Origin: Streptomyces minutiscleroticus
Lineage (GTDB): Bacteria; Actinomycetota; Actinomycetes; Streptomycetales; Streptomycetaceae
Length of the DNA stretch: 64,000 nucleotides
Assembly: GCF_014650875.1 (NCBI RefSeq)
Contig: NZ_BMVU01000002.1
Span: forward strand, 186,001 to 250,000
Direction of reading: 5' to 3'
In this document: positions 40,119-49,687 of the stretch, one piece after another
Numbering within the stretch: the first letter of the stretch is position 1
How the letters are laid out: each line of letters opens with the position of its first letter
Made by a program: the position numbers and the translations under genes
The notes under the pieces: generated by a model
Seen by the model: only the letters and a program-made list of their open reading frames with translations
The model's database searches: none
What the model was told of the DNA's origin: nothing

Positions 40119-41522
40119 TCAGTGTGCATCGCGCCAGTTCTCCGCGAGGTCGCCCCACAGGTGGGCGGCGGTCTCGACGCCTTTCAGGAGGAGGTCGATC
40201 TCGACCTTCTCGTCGGGGGCGTGCCAGCCGTCGGACGGCACGGAGACGCCCAGGAAGAGCACGGGGGCGCCGAGGACCTCCTGGAGGTCGGCGGCGGGCC
40301 CGGAGCCGCCCTCCCGGGTGTAGCGGATCTCCTGGCCGAAGGCGCGGCCCATGGCGCGGACGACGGACTGCAGCGCGGGGTGGTCGAGCGGGGTCAGGCA
40401 GGGGCGGGTGGCGGCGCCGAAGACGATCTCGTGCCGTATCCCGGCGGGCACCTGGTCGGCGGCCCACGCGCGGACGGCCTTCTCCACGTGGTCGGGGTCC
40501 TGGCCCGCGACGAGCCGGAAGGACAGCTTCACCGTGGCGGACGACGGAACGATCGTCTTGCTGCCGGGGCCCTGGTAGCCGCCGCCGATGCCGTTGACCT
40601 CGGCGGTCGGACGGGCCCAGATGCGCTCCAGGGTGGTGTACCCGGCCTCTCCGTGAAGGGCCGTCGACCTGGCGGTGCGCAGCCAGCGCTCCTCGTCGAA
40701 GGGCAGCTCGGCGAAGAGGGCGCGCTCGCGTCCAGTGAGGTCGGTCACGCCGTCGTAGAAGCCGGGGACGGCCACGCGCGCGTGCTCGTCGTGCAGGGCG
40801 GCGACCAGGCGGGCGGCGGCGGTGGCCGGGTTGGGCACGGCGCCGCCGAAGGAGCCGGAGTGGATGTCCTGCGCGGGGCCGTACAGGGTGATCTCGCACT
40901 CGGCGAGGCCGCGCATGCCGGTGCACACCGTGGGGGTGTCCTCGGACCACATGCCGGTGTCGGAGACGATCACGGCGTCGGCGGCGAGCCGCTCGGCGTG
41001 CTCCTCAACAAGCGCCCGGAAGTGCGGGGACCCGGACTCCTCCTCGCCCTCGACCAGCAGCTTCAGGTGCACGGCCGGGGCGGTGCGGCCGGTGGCGGCA
41101 AGGTGGGCGCGGACGCCGAGCGTGTGGAAGAACACCTGCCCCTTGTCGTCGGCGGCCCCGCGCGCGTACAGCCGTCCGTCGCGCACGACCGGGTCGAAGG
41201 GATCGCTGTTCCAGCCGTCCTCGCGGGCGGCGGGCTGGACGTCGTGGTGACCGTAGACGAGGACGGTGGGGGCCTCCGGGTCGTCGGAGGGCCACGAGGC
41301 GAAGACGGCCGGGGCGCCGGGCGTCTCCCAGACCTCGGCGGTCGGGAAACCCGTCTCCTTCAGGGCCGCGGCGAGCCACTCGGCGCTGCGCCGTACGTCC
41401 GCCGCGTGCTCGGGCTGCGCCGACACGGACGGGATGCGCAGCCAGGCGGCGAGGTCGTCGAGGAAGGCGGTGCGCTGCTGCTGGATGTACGTGCGGACGG
41501 CGCTGTCCGGAGTCTTGCTCAT
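40119..41522 (-). CDS. M20-family metallodipeptidase
   Basis: Protein of 467 residues; ATG 41522 chosen, with a GTG two codons upstream as alternative. Di-zinc site residues are seen in VLVYGHHDVQPA (His), RGAADDKGQVFFH (bridging Asp), LLVEGEEESGSPHF (catalytic Glu-Glu), AVIVSDTGMW and, near the C-terminus, GVSVPSDGWHAPDEKVEI (His). The lid domain starts at about residue 195. The CNDP/DapE-like dipeptidase branch is typical, cytosolic, substrate unspecified. It begins 10 bp after the adnB stop, so it is likely the third gene of the adnA-adnB unit. Confidence 0.92.
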   Translation of the reverse strand: MSKTPDSAVRTYIQQQRTAFLDDLAAWLRIPSVSAQPEHAADVRRSAEWLAAALKETGFPTAEVWETPGAPAVFASWPSDDPEAPTVLVYGHHDVQPAAREDGWNSDPFDPVVRDGRLYARGAADDKGQVFFHTLGVRAHLAATGRTAPAVHLKLLVEGEEESGSPHFRALVEEHAERLAADAVIVSDTGMWSEDTPTVCTGMRGLAECEITLYGPAQDIHSGSFGGAVPNPATAAARLVAALHDEHARVAVPGFYDGVTDLTGRERALFAELPFDEERWLRTARSTALHGEAGYTTLERIWARPTAEVNGIGGGYQGPGSKTIVPSSATVKLSFRLVAGQDPDHVEKAVRAWAADQVPAGIRHEIVFGAATRPCLTPLDHPALQSVVRAMGRAFGQEIRYTREGGSGPAADLQEVLGAPVLFLGVSVPSDGWHAPDEKVEIDLLLKGVETAAHLWGDLAENWRDAH

Positions 41523-41532
41523 GGACACGAGC

Positions 41533-44500
41533 CTATCCGTCCGCGCGCGCGTGCTGCGGCGGCGGTTCCTGCGGGGACTCCCGGGAGGGCTCCTCCAGGA
41601 GGATGCGTTCCAGGGCGGCGCGGCCGGGCAGCCGCGCGGGGCGGTCGATCTCCCCGGTGCGCACGTACAGGAACGCGGCCGTCACCGCCTCCAGGGGGAC
41701 GCCCTGCTGTTCGGCCCAGGCCAGCCGGTAGACCGCGAGCTGGAGCGGGTCGGCGGTGCGGCCCCGGCCGGTCTTCCAGTCGACGATCTCGTACCTGGTC
41801 CTGTCGCCGTCGGTCTCCCGGTAGACGGCGTCGATGCGGCCGCGGACGACCCGGCCGGCGATCGCGAGCTGGAAGGGCGCCTCGACGCGGTAGGGCGTGC
41901 GGTGCGCGTACGGGCTGCGTTCGAAGGCGTCCTTGAGGGCCTCCAGGTCGCGCTCGTCGGCGATCTCGGCGTCGTCGCCGGGCAGGTCCTCGGGGTCGAG
42001 GAGGGGCAGCTGCAGTTCCTCGAAGCGGGCCTCCAGCCAGGCGTGGAAGCGGGTGCCGCGGCGGGCTGCGGGCTGCGGCGGGCGCGGCATGGGGCGGGCC
42101 AGCTCCTGGGCGAAGCCGTCGGGGTCGGCGGCCAGGCGCAGCAGCTGCGACGCGGTGAGCGACGCGGGCAGGGGCACCTCGGTGACGCTGTCGCGGGCGC
42201 GCAGGAGCTCTCCGGTGAGCGCGTCCAGGTCCCGGTCCCAGGAGGCGACGGCGCGGGCCTCCTCGGGGGTGAGGGACGCCGCGGCGCCGTCGGGCACGGG
42301 GTGCGGGCGGGCGTCCGGGGCGGGTGACGGGTGCGGCACGACGGGGCGCGCGGGCGTCCACGAGTCCCAGCCGTCGGGGTCGTCCCCCGGGCGCTCCGGG
42401 GACTCGGCCACGGGAACGCCCTCTCCGTGGGCCTCGCCCGGGACACCGTCCTCCCCGTAGGACCCCTCTTCGTAGGGCTCCTCCTCGTAGAGGTCGTCCT
42501 CGTAAAGGCTCTCCCCGTAGGGGTCGTCCTCGTAGGGGGGCTCCTCCTCGTGGGGCGGCTCGTCCTCCTCGGGCGGCGACGGCCAGTCCGGACCGGCGTA
42601 CGGGGCGTCGGCGTCGTGCGCGGCCGGACGGGGCGCGGTGCGGGAGCGCCCGGTGCCGGACTCCGCGGGCTCCGGCTCCGCGGACTCCAGGTGGGCCAGG
42701 ACGACGTCCGCCGCCGCCCGCCGGCGGGCCAGGGCCGCGTCGTCGAGCGGCAGCGGCCAGGCCCGGTCGCCGCCGGTCTCGTGCAGGACGGGGTTCTCCT
42801 CGCCCTCCTCGGGTTCGTCCGCCCAGACCTCGATCTCGCCGTGCCCGGCCGCGCAGTGCTCGTACAGGGCGTTCAGGAAGTCGGAGGGTCCCCTGGGCTT
42901 CTTCTGGCTGGGGCCCCACCAGTGGCCGGAGCCCAGGAGCAGCGAGCGGGGGCGGGTGAAGGTGACGTATCCCAGGCGCAGCTCCTCGGTGTGCTGGTGG
43001 TCCTTCATCGCCTCGTGGAAGGCCTTCAGGCCCCGGGAGTCCCACGCCTCGACGTCGGGCAGGGTGGCGGCGTCGCCGCGCAGCCGGTGGGGCAGCACCT
43101 TGCCCTGGGCGGTCCACTTCTCGCGGCCCTGGGTGCTGGGGAAGGTGCCGGTGACCAGCCCGGGGACGGCGACGACGTCCCACTCCAGGCCCTTGGACTT
43201 GTGCGCGGTGAGCACCTTGACGGTGTTCTCGCCGCCGGGCAGGGCGTTGTCGAGGCCCTTCTCGTACTGGGCGGCCGTGCGCAGGAAGCCGAGGAAGGCC
43301 AGGAGGGTGGCCTCGCTGTCGTTGGCGGCGAAGGACGCGGCGACGTCGAGGAAGTTCGACAGGGTCTCGCGGCGGCGGGCGGCCAGGGCGTGCGGGGACG
43401 CGGAGAGCTCGACCTCGAGGCCGGTGGTGGCCAGCACCCGGTGCAGGACGTCCATGAGCGGGTCGGCGAGGGAGCGGCGCAGGTCGCGCAGTTCCGCGGC
43501 GAGCCGTGCGAAACGCACGCGCGCGTCCGGCGAGAACGGCAGCCCGTCGTCGTCCCCCTCGCCGCCCAGGGGCGTCTCCAGGAACGTCTCCAGGGCGTCC
43601 GCGAGCGAGATCACCTCGGAGGGGTCGACGCCCTCGACGGCGGCGGCGAGACGGCGGTCCGGGTCGTCGTCGTCCGCCCCGCGCGCGTGGGAGACCAGCC
43701 GCCGGGCCCGGCGGCCCAGCAAAGCGAGGTCGCGGGCGCCGATGCGCCAGCGGGGGCCGGTGAGCAGCCGCACCAGGGAGGCGTTGGCGCCGGGGTCCTG
43801 GAGCACCTCGCAGACGGCGACGAGGTCGGCCACCTCGGGCAGGTGCAGCAGCCCGGAGAGGCCGACGACCTCCACGGGGACGTCCCGGGCCACGAGGGCG
43901 CCCTGGATCTCGGCGAAGTCGGTGGCGGTGCGGCACAGGACGGCGATCTCGCCGGGCGCCTTGCCGGTGCGCACGAGGTGGGCGATGGAGTCGGCGAGCC
44001 ACTCCATCTCCTCGGCGTGGGTGCGCAGCAGGGCGCAGCGGACCGTGCCGTCGCGCTCGGCCCCCGGGGCGGGGCGCAGGGCCTCCACGCCCGCGTGCAT
44101 GGCGCGCAGGGGCTCCGCCAGGTCGTTGGCGAGGTCCAGGAGCCGGCCGCCGCTGCGGCGGTTCTCGCTGAGCGCCTGGCGGGTCGCGGGACGGCCGTCG
44201 GCGTGGGCGAAGTGCTCGGGGAAGTCGTCGAGGTTGGCGACGGAGGCGCCGCGCCAGCCGTAGATGGCCTGGCAGGGGTCGCCGACGGCGGTGACGGGGT
44301 GGCCGGTGCCGCCGCCGAAGAGGCCGGCGAGCAGGACGCGCTGGGCGACCGAGGTGTCCTGGTACTCGTCGAGCAGGACGACCCGGAACTCGTCGCGCAG
44401 CAGGGCGCCGACCTCCGGGCGGGTGCGGGCCAGCGTGGCGGACAGGGCGATCTGGTCGCCGAAGTCGAGCAGGTCGCGCTCGCGCTTGGCGGCGCGGTAG

Positions 44501-45180
44501 CGGCCGACCAGCTCGGCCAGCTCGCGCCGGGCGGCGGCCGCCTCGGGGACCTTGCGCAGGTCGGCGTTGGAGAGCTTGGCCCCGGCCAGGGACGCCAGCA
44601 GGTCGCCGTCGTACGCGCGCAGCTCCTCGGGGCGTACGAGGTGCTCGGCGAGCTCGGAGTCGAGGGTGAGCAGGTCGCCGACGAGGTCGGGGAAGGAGCG
44701 GGTGAGCGCCGGGTAGGGGCCGGGGGCCTCGCGCAGCACGCGCGCGGCGAGCTGGTAGCGGGTGGCGTCGGCCAGCAGGCGGGTGCTCGGTTCGAGCCCG
44801 ATGCGCAGCCCGTGGTCGGTGAGCAGGCGGCCCGCGAAGGCGTGGTAGGTGGAGATCACCGGCTCGCCCGGGGGGTTGTCCGGGTCGATGACGTCGGGGT
44901 CGGTGACGCCGGCCCTGACCAGCGCCTTGCGGACGCGCTCGGCCAGCTCGCCGGCCGCCTTGTTGGTGAACGTCAGGCCGAGCACCTGCTCGGGGGCGAC
45001 CTGTCCGGTGCCGACCAGCCAGACCACGCGGGCCGCCATCACCGTGGTCTTGCCCGACCCGGCGCCGGCCACGATCACCTGCGGGGCGGGCGGTGCGGTG
45101 ATGCACGCCGTCTGCTCCGGGGTGAACGGGATGCCGAGGAGCTCCTTGAGCTGCTCGGGGTCGGTGATGCGGGCCGGCAT
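41533..45180 (-). CDS. adnB: AdnB-like helicase-nuclease
   Basis: Protein of 1215 residues. N-terminal SF1A helicase: IVAGAGSGKTTVMAARV (Walker A), LTFTNKAAGELAERV, VLLDEYQDTSVAQ (II), VGDPCQAIYGWRGA (III), VLTAHKSKGLEWDVVAVPG (V) and TFTRPRSLLLGSG (VI, shortened). The C-terminal RecB-type nuclease (~1000-1180) has RGTRFHAWLEARF, GRIDAVYRETDGD and YEIVDWKTGR, with Asp and Lys of the active site. With AdnA it forms the actinobacterial end-resecting motor-nuclease. Residues ~880-960 are an acidic insertion with a five-residue repeat. Compared with ~1100 residues in mycobacteria, the excess length is this insertion. ATG 45180 has only a weak ribosome site. Confidence 0.9.
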   Translation of the reverse strand: MPARITDPEQLKELLGIPFTPEQTACITAPPAPQVIVAGAGSGKTTVMAARVVWLVGTGQVAPEQVLGLTFTNKAAGELAERVRKALVRAGVTDPDVIDPDNPPGEPVISTYHAFAGRLLTDHGLRIGLEPSTRLLADATRYQLAARVLREAPGPYPALTRSFPDLVGDLLTLDSELAEHLVRPEELRAYDGDLLASLAGAKLSNADLRKVPEAAAARRELAELVGRYRAAKRERDLLDFGDQIALSATLARTRPEVGALLRDEFRVVLLDEYQDTSVAQRVLLAGLFGGGTGHPVTAVGDPCQAIYGWRGASVANLDDFPEHFAHADGRPATRQALSENRRSGGRLLDLANDLAEPLRAMHAGVEALRPAPGAERDGTVRCALLRTHAEEMEWLADSIAHLVRTGKAPGEIAVLCRTATDFAEIQGALVARDVPVEVVGLSGLLHLPEVADLVAVCEVLQDPGANASLVRLLTGPRWRIGARDLALLGRRARRLVSHARGADDDDPDRRLAAAVEGVDPSEVISLADALETFLETPLGGEGDDDGLPFSPDARVRFARLAAELRDLRRSLADPLMDVLHRVLATTGLEVELSASPHALAARRRETLSNFLDVAASFAANDSEATLLAFLGFLRTAAQYEKGLDNALPGGENTVKVLTAHKSKGLEWDVVAVPGLVTGTFPSTQGREKWTAQGKVLPHRLRGDAATLPDVEAWDSRGLKAFHEAMKDHQHTEELRLGYVTFTRPRSLLLGSGHWWGPSQKKPRGPSDFLNALYEHCAAGHGEIEVWADEPEEGEENPVLHETGGDRAWPLPLDDAALARRRAAADVVLAHLESAEPEPAESGTGRSRTAPRPAAHDADAPYAGPDWPSPPEEDEPPHEEEPPYEDDPYGESLYEDDLYEEEPYEEGSYGEDGVPGEAHGEGVPVAESPERPGDDPDGWDSWTPARPVVPHPSPAPDARPHPVPDGAAASLTPEEARAVASWDRDLDALTGELLRARDSVTEVPLPASLTASQLLRLAADPDGFAQELARPMPRPPQPAARRGTRFHAWLEARFEELQLPLLDPEDLPGDDAEIADERDLEALKDAFERSPYAHRTPYRVEAPFQLAIAGRVVRGRIDAVYRETDGDRTRYEIVDWKTGRGRTADPLQLAVYRLAWAEQQGVPLEAVTAAFLYVRTGEIDRPARLPGRAALERILLEEPSRESPQEPPPQHARADG
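42450..42560. repeat. 15-bp coding repeats inside adnB
   Basis: Short tandem repeats of the type TCCTCGTAGGGG-NNN encode Y-(E/G)-x-x-x units (YEDDP, YGESL, YEDDL, YEEEP, YEEGS) in an acidic disordered linker between helicase and nuclease parts. Confidence 0.75.
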
Positions 45181-45318
45181 GTCCGAGAGGCTATCCGGGC
45201 CCGCCGACAGCCGGTGCCGCGTTGGCCTCCGGTACGGAAAGAAACGCAGGTCAGCACGTGTGGTGCAGTGCGTCACAGCGGGGCCGGACCCGTGGCCGCT
45301 CCGCCTGGGGCCCCGCGG

Positions 45319-48300
45319 TCACTCCACCACGTGGCGCCCCTCGGGGCGCGCGCTGCACGAGGCCCGGAACGCGCAGTGCGCGCAGTGCTGGCCGGTCGTG
45401 GGCGTGAACCGTTCGTCGAGGACCTTGCCCGCGGCCGTGGCGAGGAGGTCGCCGACCCACTCCCCGGAGAGGGGCTCCTGGGCCTGCACCTTGGGCAGGG
45501 TCTCACCGCCGTTCTTCTGCGCGGCGCCCTGCCGGAGCTGGACCAGTTCGGCGCCGCCCGGCTCCGGCCGGACCCCGTCGAAGACCTCGTCCACGGCGCC
45601 CTCGCGGACGGCCAGCTGGTAGACGGCCAGCTGCGGGTGGCGGGCCACCTCGGCGGAGCTGGGCGCCTGTTTGCCGGTCTTGAAGTCGACCACGTACGCG
45701 CGGCCCTCGGCGTCGGCCTCGACGCGGTCCATGGAGCCGCGGATGCGCACCTCGTAGGAGCCCGCTTCGAGGGTGACGTCGAAGTCGTGCTCGCTGGCGA
45801 CCGGGGTGCGGCCCGCGCGGTCCAGGACGTGCCACTTCAGGAAGCGTTCGAGCGCCGCGCGCGCGTTGGCCTTCTCCTGCTCGGACTTCCAGGGGGCGTC
45901 GAAGGCGAGCGCGTTCCACACGGAGTCGAGGCGCTCCATGAGGACGTCGAGGTCGGCGGGGGTGCGTCCGGAGGCGACCTCGTCGGCCAGGACGTGCACC
46001 ACGTTGCCGAACCCCTGGGCCGCCGTGGCGGGCGCGTCCGCCTTGACCTCGCGGCCGAGGAACCACTGCAGGGCACAGGTGTTGGCGAGCTGGTCCAGGG
46101 CGCTCCCGGAGAGCACGACGGGGTGGTCCCGGTCGCGCAGCGGCACCTTGCTCTCGGTCGGCTCGTACATGCCCCACCAGCGGTAGGGGTGGGCGGACGG
46201 CACCAGGGGGCGGCCGTCGTCGTCGGTGAGCGCGGCGAGGCGGGCCAGGCGGGCGGCCGCGGCCCCGCGCAGCGCGTCGGAGACGCCGGGGTCGACGGTG
46301 GTGGCGCGCAGCTCGGCGACGAGCGCCGCGACGGACAGGGGGCGGCGGGGCCGGCCGGTGACGTCCCTCGGGTCGACGCCGAGCTCGGTGAGGAACCGGG
46401 AGGGCTGGTCGCCGTCGTCCGCGGGGGCCTTCACGGCGGTGACGACGAGGCGCTCACGCGCGCGCGTGGCGGCCACGTAGAACAGCCGGCGCTCCTCCGC
46501 GAGCAGCGCTCCCGGGGTGAGCGGTTCGGCGAGGCCGTCGCGCCCGATGCGGTCGGCCTCCAGGAGGGAGCCGCGGCGGCGCAGGTCGGGCCAGAGTCCC
46601 TCCTGGACGCCGGCGACGACCACGAGGCGCCACTCCAGGCCCTTGGAGCGGTGCGCGGTCATCAGGCGCACGGCGTCGGGGCGCACGGCCCTGCGGGTGA
46701 GGGTGTCGGCGGCGATGTCCTGGGCTTCGATCTCCTCCAGGAAGTTCAGGGCGCCGCGGCCGCCGGTGCGCTCCTCGGCGCGGGCGGCGGTGGCGAACAG
46801 GGCGCACACGGCGTCGAGGTCGCGGTCCGCGTTGCGCCCGGCCGCGCCGCCGCGCCGGGCGGCACGCTCCAGGCGCGCGGGCCACGGAGTGCCCTCCCAC
46901 AGCTCCCACAGCGCCTCCTCGGCCGTGCCGCCGCCCGCGAGGCGTTCGCGGGCCCTGCGCAGCAGGGCGCCGAGGCGCTGGGCGCCGCGCGCGTACGAGG
47001 GGTCGTGGGCGACGAGCCGCTCGGGCTCGGCCAGGGCGCGCGCGAGCAGGACGTCGGAGGGCGGCGGCAGGTGGTCGCCCGCGGCACGCTCCTCCTCGCG
47101 CAGGGCGCGGCCGAGGCGCCGCAGATCGGTGGCGTCCATGCCGGCGAGCGGCGAGGCGAGCAGGGTGAGCGCGGTCTCGGTGTCGAGCCAGGAGGCCCGG
47201 GTGTCCGGGGCGCCGTCCCCGGTGGGCCGTCCGTCCCCGGAGTCCTCGGCGGACCGTTCTTCCCCGAAGTCCTCGGGGAGCTGTTCCTCCTCCGGGTCCT
47301 CGACGAGCCGTCCTTCCTCGGGGGCGCCGGCGGGCCGTCCTTCTCCGGGTTCCTCGGCGGACCGCCCTTCCTCGGCTTCCGCGGCTTCCCCAGGACCCTC
47401 GGGGTCCCCGGAGGACGCGTCCCCGCGTTCGCGCGCGTCCGCGGCCCGCTGCTGCTCCAGCTCCGCCGTGGCCACCGCGCGCAGGGCCGTCAGCAGGGGC
47501 GCGACGGCGGGCTCGTGGCGCAGCGGCAGGTCGTCGCCGTCGATGTCCAGGGGGACGCCGGCCGCGGTGAGGGTGCGGCGGACCGTGGGTATCGTCCGGG
47601 CGCCCGCGCGCACCAGGACGGCCATCTCGCCCCAGGGGACCCCGTCCTCCAGGTGGGCCCGGCGCAGGATGTCCGCGATGTTGTCGAGCTCCGTGCCGGG
47701 CGTCGGGAACGTGAGGACCTCCACGCGGCCCCCGTCCCGTACCGGCGCGGGCTCCCGGTGGGCGCGCACCTTCTCCGCCGGCAGCCGGGTCAGGGGCATG
47801 CGGCGGGTCACCTGGCGGGTCGCGGCCAGCAGGCCGGCGCCCGCCCTGCGCGACGTCCTCAGGACGGCGACGGGCGCGGGGGTGCCGTCCGCGCGCGGGA
47901 AGGCCGTCGGGAACTCCAGGATGCCGTTGACGTCGGCGCCCCGGAACGCGTAGATCGACTGGTCCGGGTCGCCGAGGGCGACGAGGGTGCGGCCGCCGCC
48001 CGCGAGCGCGTCCAGCAGCCGTACCTGCGCCGGATCGGTGTCCTGGTACTCGTCCACGTAGACGGCGTCGTACCGGGCCGCGAGGTGCTCGGCGACCTCG
48101 GGGCGGCGGGCGAGCAGCACGGCGCGGTGCACCAGTTCCGCGTAGTCGAGCACCCCCTGCAGGTCGAGGACGTCGAGGTACTCGGCGAGGAACGCGGCGG
48201 CGGCGCGCCAGTCGGGGCGCCCGATGCGGGCGGCGAAGGCGTCCAGCGCGCGCGGGTCCAGGCCGAGCTCCCGGCTGCGGGCGAGGACCGCGCGGACCTC

Positions 48301-48852
48301 GTCGGCGAAGCCGCGGGTCGTCAGGCAGGCGCGCAGTTCGTCGGGCCAGCGCACGTGGGAGAGGCCGAGCCGCTCCAGGTCGGGCTGGCCGGCCAGCAGC
48401 TCGCGCACCGCGACGTCCTGCTCGGGACCGGACAGCAGCCGCATCGGCTCGACGAACAGGCCGCTGTCCTGGTGGGCGCGGACCAGGGCGTAGCAGTACG
48501 AGTGGAAGGTGGTGGCCCGAGGGGCGCGCGCCGCCCCGATGCGCAGCGCCATCCGGTCGCGCAGCTCCACGGCGGCCTTGCGGCTGAACGTGAGCACCAG
48601 GATGCGCTCCGGGTCGGTGCCGCGGTGGATGCGGGCCGCCACGGACTCGACCAGTGTGGTGGTCTTACCGGTGCCGGGACCTGCGAGGACGAGCAGGGGA
48701 CCGGTCCTGTGGTCAACCACGGAGCGCTGCTCGGCGTCCAGGACAGGGGGAGCCGTCCGGGCCGGCGGGGTACGCAGCAACCGGTAAGCGCCACGGGTCC
48801 CCTGCCGTGCCTGGGGGTACGGCGGGCGCCTGGTGGAAGAAGAGGAGCTCAC
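45319..48852 (-). CDS. adnA: AdnA-like helicase-nuclease
   Basis: Protein of 1177 residues, GTG start at 48852. Motor motifs: VLAGPGTGKTTTLVES (Walker A), LTFSRKAAVELRDRM, VYVDEYQDTDPAQ (II), LGDPDQSIYAFRGA (III), LMTAHRSKGLEWRLVVVAG (V) and RLFYVAATRARERLVV (VI). The C-terminal nuclease has MDRVEAD and YVVDFKTGK. Flanking cysteines, LANTCALQWFLG and CAHCAFRASC, look like the AddB/Cas4-type iron-sulfur staple. Residues ~485-540 are a nine-residue repeat insertion. It forms a heterodimer with AdnB, encoded 138 bp downstream. Gene order adnA-adnB matches mycobacteria (Rv3202c-Rv3201c). Confidence 0.9.
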   Translation of the reverse strand: MSSSSSTRRPPYPQARQGTRGAYRLLRTPPARTAPPVLDAEQRSVVDHRTGPLLVLAGPGTGKTTTLVESVAARIHRGTDPERILVLTFSRKAAVELRDRMALRIGAARAPRATTFHSYCYALVRAHQDSGLFVEPMRLLSGPEQDVAVRELLAGQPDLERLGLSHVRWPDELRACLTTRGFADEVRAVLARSRELGLDPRALDAFAARIGRPDWRAAAAFLAEYLDVLDLQGVLDYAELVHRAVLLARRPEVAEHLAARYDAVYVDEYQDTDPAQVRLLDALAGGGRTLVALGDPDQSIYAFRGADVNGILEFPTAFPRADGTPAPVAVLRTSRRAGAGLLAATRQVTRRMPLTRLPAEKVRAHREPAPVRDGGRVEVLTFPTPGTELDNIADILRRAHLEDGVPWGEMAVLVRAGARTIPTVRRTLTAAGVPLDIDGDDLPLRHEPAVAPLLTALRAVATAELEQQRAADARERGDASSGDPEGPGEAAEAEEGRSAEEPGEGRPAGAPEEGRLVEDPEEEQLPEDFGEERSAEDSGDGRPTGDGAPDTRASWLDTETALTLLASPLAGMDATDLRRLGRALREEERAAGDHLPPPSDVLLARALAEPERLVAHDPSYARGAQRLGALLRRARERLAGGGTAEEALWELWEGTPWPARLERAARRGGAAGRNADRDLDAVCALFATAARAEERTGGRGALNFLEEIEAQDIAADTLTRRAVRPDAVRLMTAHRSKGLEWRLVVVAGVQEGLWPDLRRRGSLLEADRIGRDGLAEPLTPGALLAEERRLFYVAATRARERLVVTAVKAPADDGDQPSRFLTELGVDPRDVTGRPRRPLSVAALVAELRATTVDPGVSDALRGAAAARLARLAALTDDDGRPLVPSAHPYRWWGMYEPTESKVPLRDRDHPVVLSGSALDQLANTCALQWFLGREVKADAPATAAQGFGNVVHVLADEVASGRTPADLDVLMERLDSVWNALAFDAPWKSEQEKANARAALERFLKWHVLDRAGRTPVASEHDFDVTLEAGSYEVRIRGSMDRVEADAEGRAYVVDFKTGKQAPSSAEVARHPQLAVYQLAVREGAVDEVFDGVRPEPGGAELVQLRQGAAQKNGGETLPKVQAQEPLSGEWVGDLLATAAGKVLDERFTPTTGQHCAHCAFRASCSARPEGRHVVE
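47212..47375. repeat. 27-bp coding tandem repeat inside adnA
   Basis: About six tandem 27-bp units encode nine-residue blocks (EGRSAEEPG, EGRPAGAPE, EGRLVEDPE, EEQLPEDFG, EERSAEDSG, DGRPTGDGA), an acidic disordered insertion within the helicase region. Confidence 0.8.
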
Positions 48853-49118
48853 GTGGTTCGCCGGTCCTGGTGGTCGTACTGGTGGGCGGAGCGCCGCGCG
48901 TGGAGGGCGGTGGCCGCGGGGTGACGGGGGTCCGCGTCGTCGACGCTACGCCGGTGCGCGCCGTGGAGGGAGGGGTTCCCCTTCTCCCGGCGGCCCCGTG
49001 CGCTCCCCCGCGCCGCACGCGTCCCCCGCTGAACGAACGTACGCCATGTCCCGGCCGTGCCCGTTTTCCCCCGTACGGGCCTCTGGTCCCCCTTGGTGGC
49101 GTGCGATGCCGGAAGCTG

Positions 49119-49484
49119 TCAGATGTGACCCTCCGCGCGCTCGCCGCCGTCCCATCGCGCCCGTTTCATGTCGAGACGCGGCAGATGGTTCCCGGCCGCC
49201 TTGCCCGCCTGCTTCAGGGGCGTCCCCTCCGCGCGGTAGTGGGCCAGCGCGTCGAGCTCGTGGCCGGCGAGCAGGACGCCGTCCGCGCGGACGACGCGCC
49301 ACCACGGGACGGCTCCCCCGTAGAGGGCCATCACGCGGCCGACCTGGCGGGGGCCGCCCTCCTCCAGCCATTCGGCGACGTCCCCGTACGTCATGACGCG
49401 CCCCGGCGGGATCAGTTCGGCGACCTCGAGGACCCGCTCCGCGTACTCCGGCAGGGCGTCCCCGGGAAGGCTCTGCTCGCTCAT
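49119..49484 (-). CDS. alkyltransferase-like protein (ATL), MGMT fold without catalytic Cys
   Basis: Protein of 121 residues, ATG 49484 (MSEQSLPGDALPEY) with GGGACGG upstream. It is the MGMT C-terminal DNA-binding domain: LIPPGRVMTYGDVAEWL, then RQVGRVMALYGGAVPWWRVVRADGVL. In O6-alkylguanine transferases the reactive site is PCHRV; here it reads PWWRV, so the cysteine is replaced by tryptophan, as in ATL proteins that bind O6-alkylguanine and recruit nucleotide excision repair without repairing it themselves. It is next to adnA. The M. tuberculosis Rv3204 protein occupies the same place. Confidence 0.92.
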   Translation of the reverse strand: MSEQSLPGDALPEYAERVLEVAELIPPGRVMTYGDVAEWLEEGGPRQVGRVMALYGGAVPWWRVVRADGVLLAGHELDALAHYRAEGTPLKQAGKAAGNHLPRLDMKRARWDGGERAEGHI

Positions 49485-49687
49485 CCGTCCCATCCTGCCG
49501 CACTCCGCCGACAATGTGACGGGGCCGTGACCGTACGTGGCCCTCGCCCCGCGACAGCGCTTGGGGCAGACTGTGCGCCCCCGCATTGCACCCTGATGCC
49601 CCTCTCCATCGGTGGGACATGCCACCATCGTGCGGGCGGTGACTGGTGATACGAGATCAACAAGAAGAGACGACGCAGGAGCAGGGT

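Noticed and set aside
42331..48924. A 2197-codon open frame on the plus strand
   Set aside because: It is entirely antisense to adnA and adnB, which have complete motifs. Long antisense frames are expected at this GC content, and its translation is low-complexity Gly/Arg/Val.
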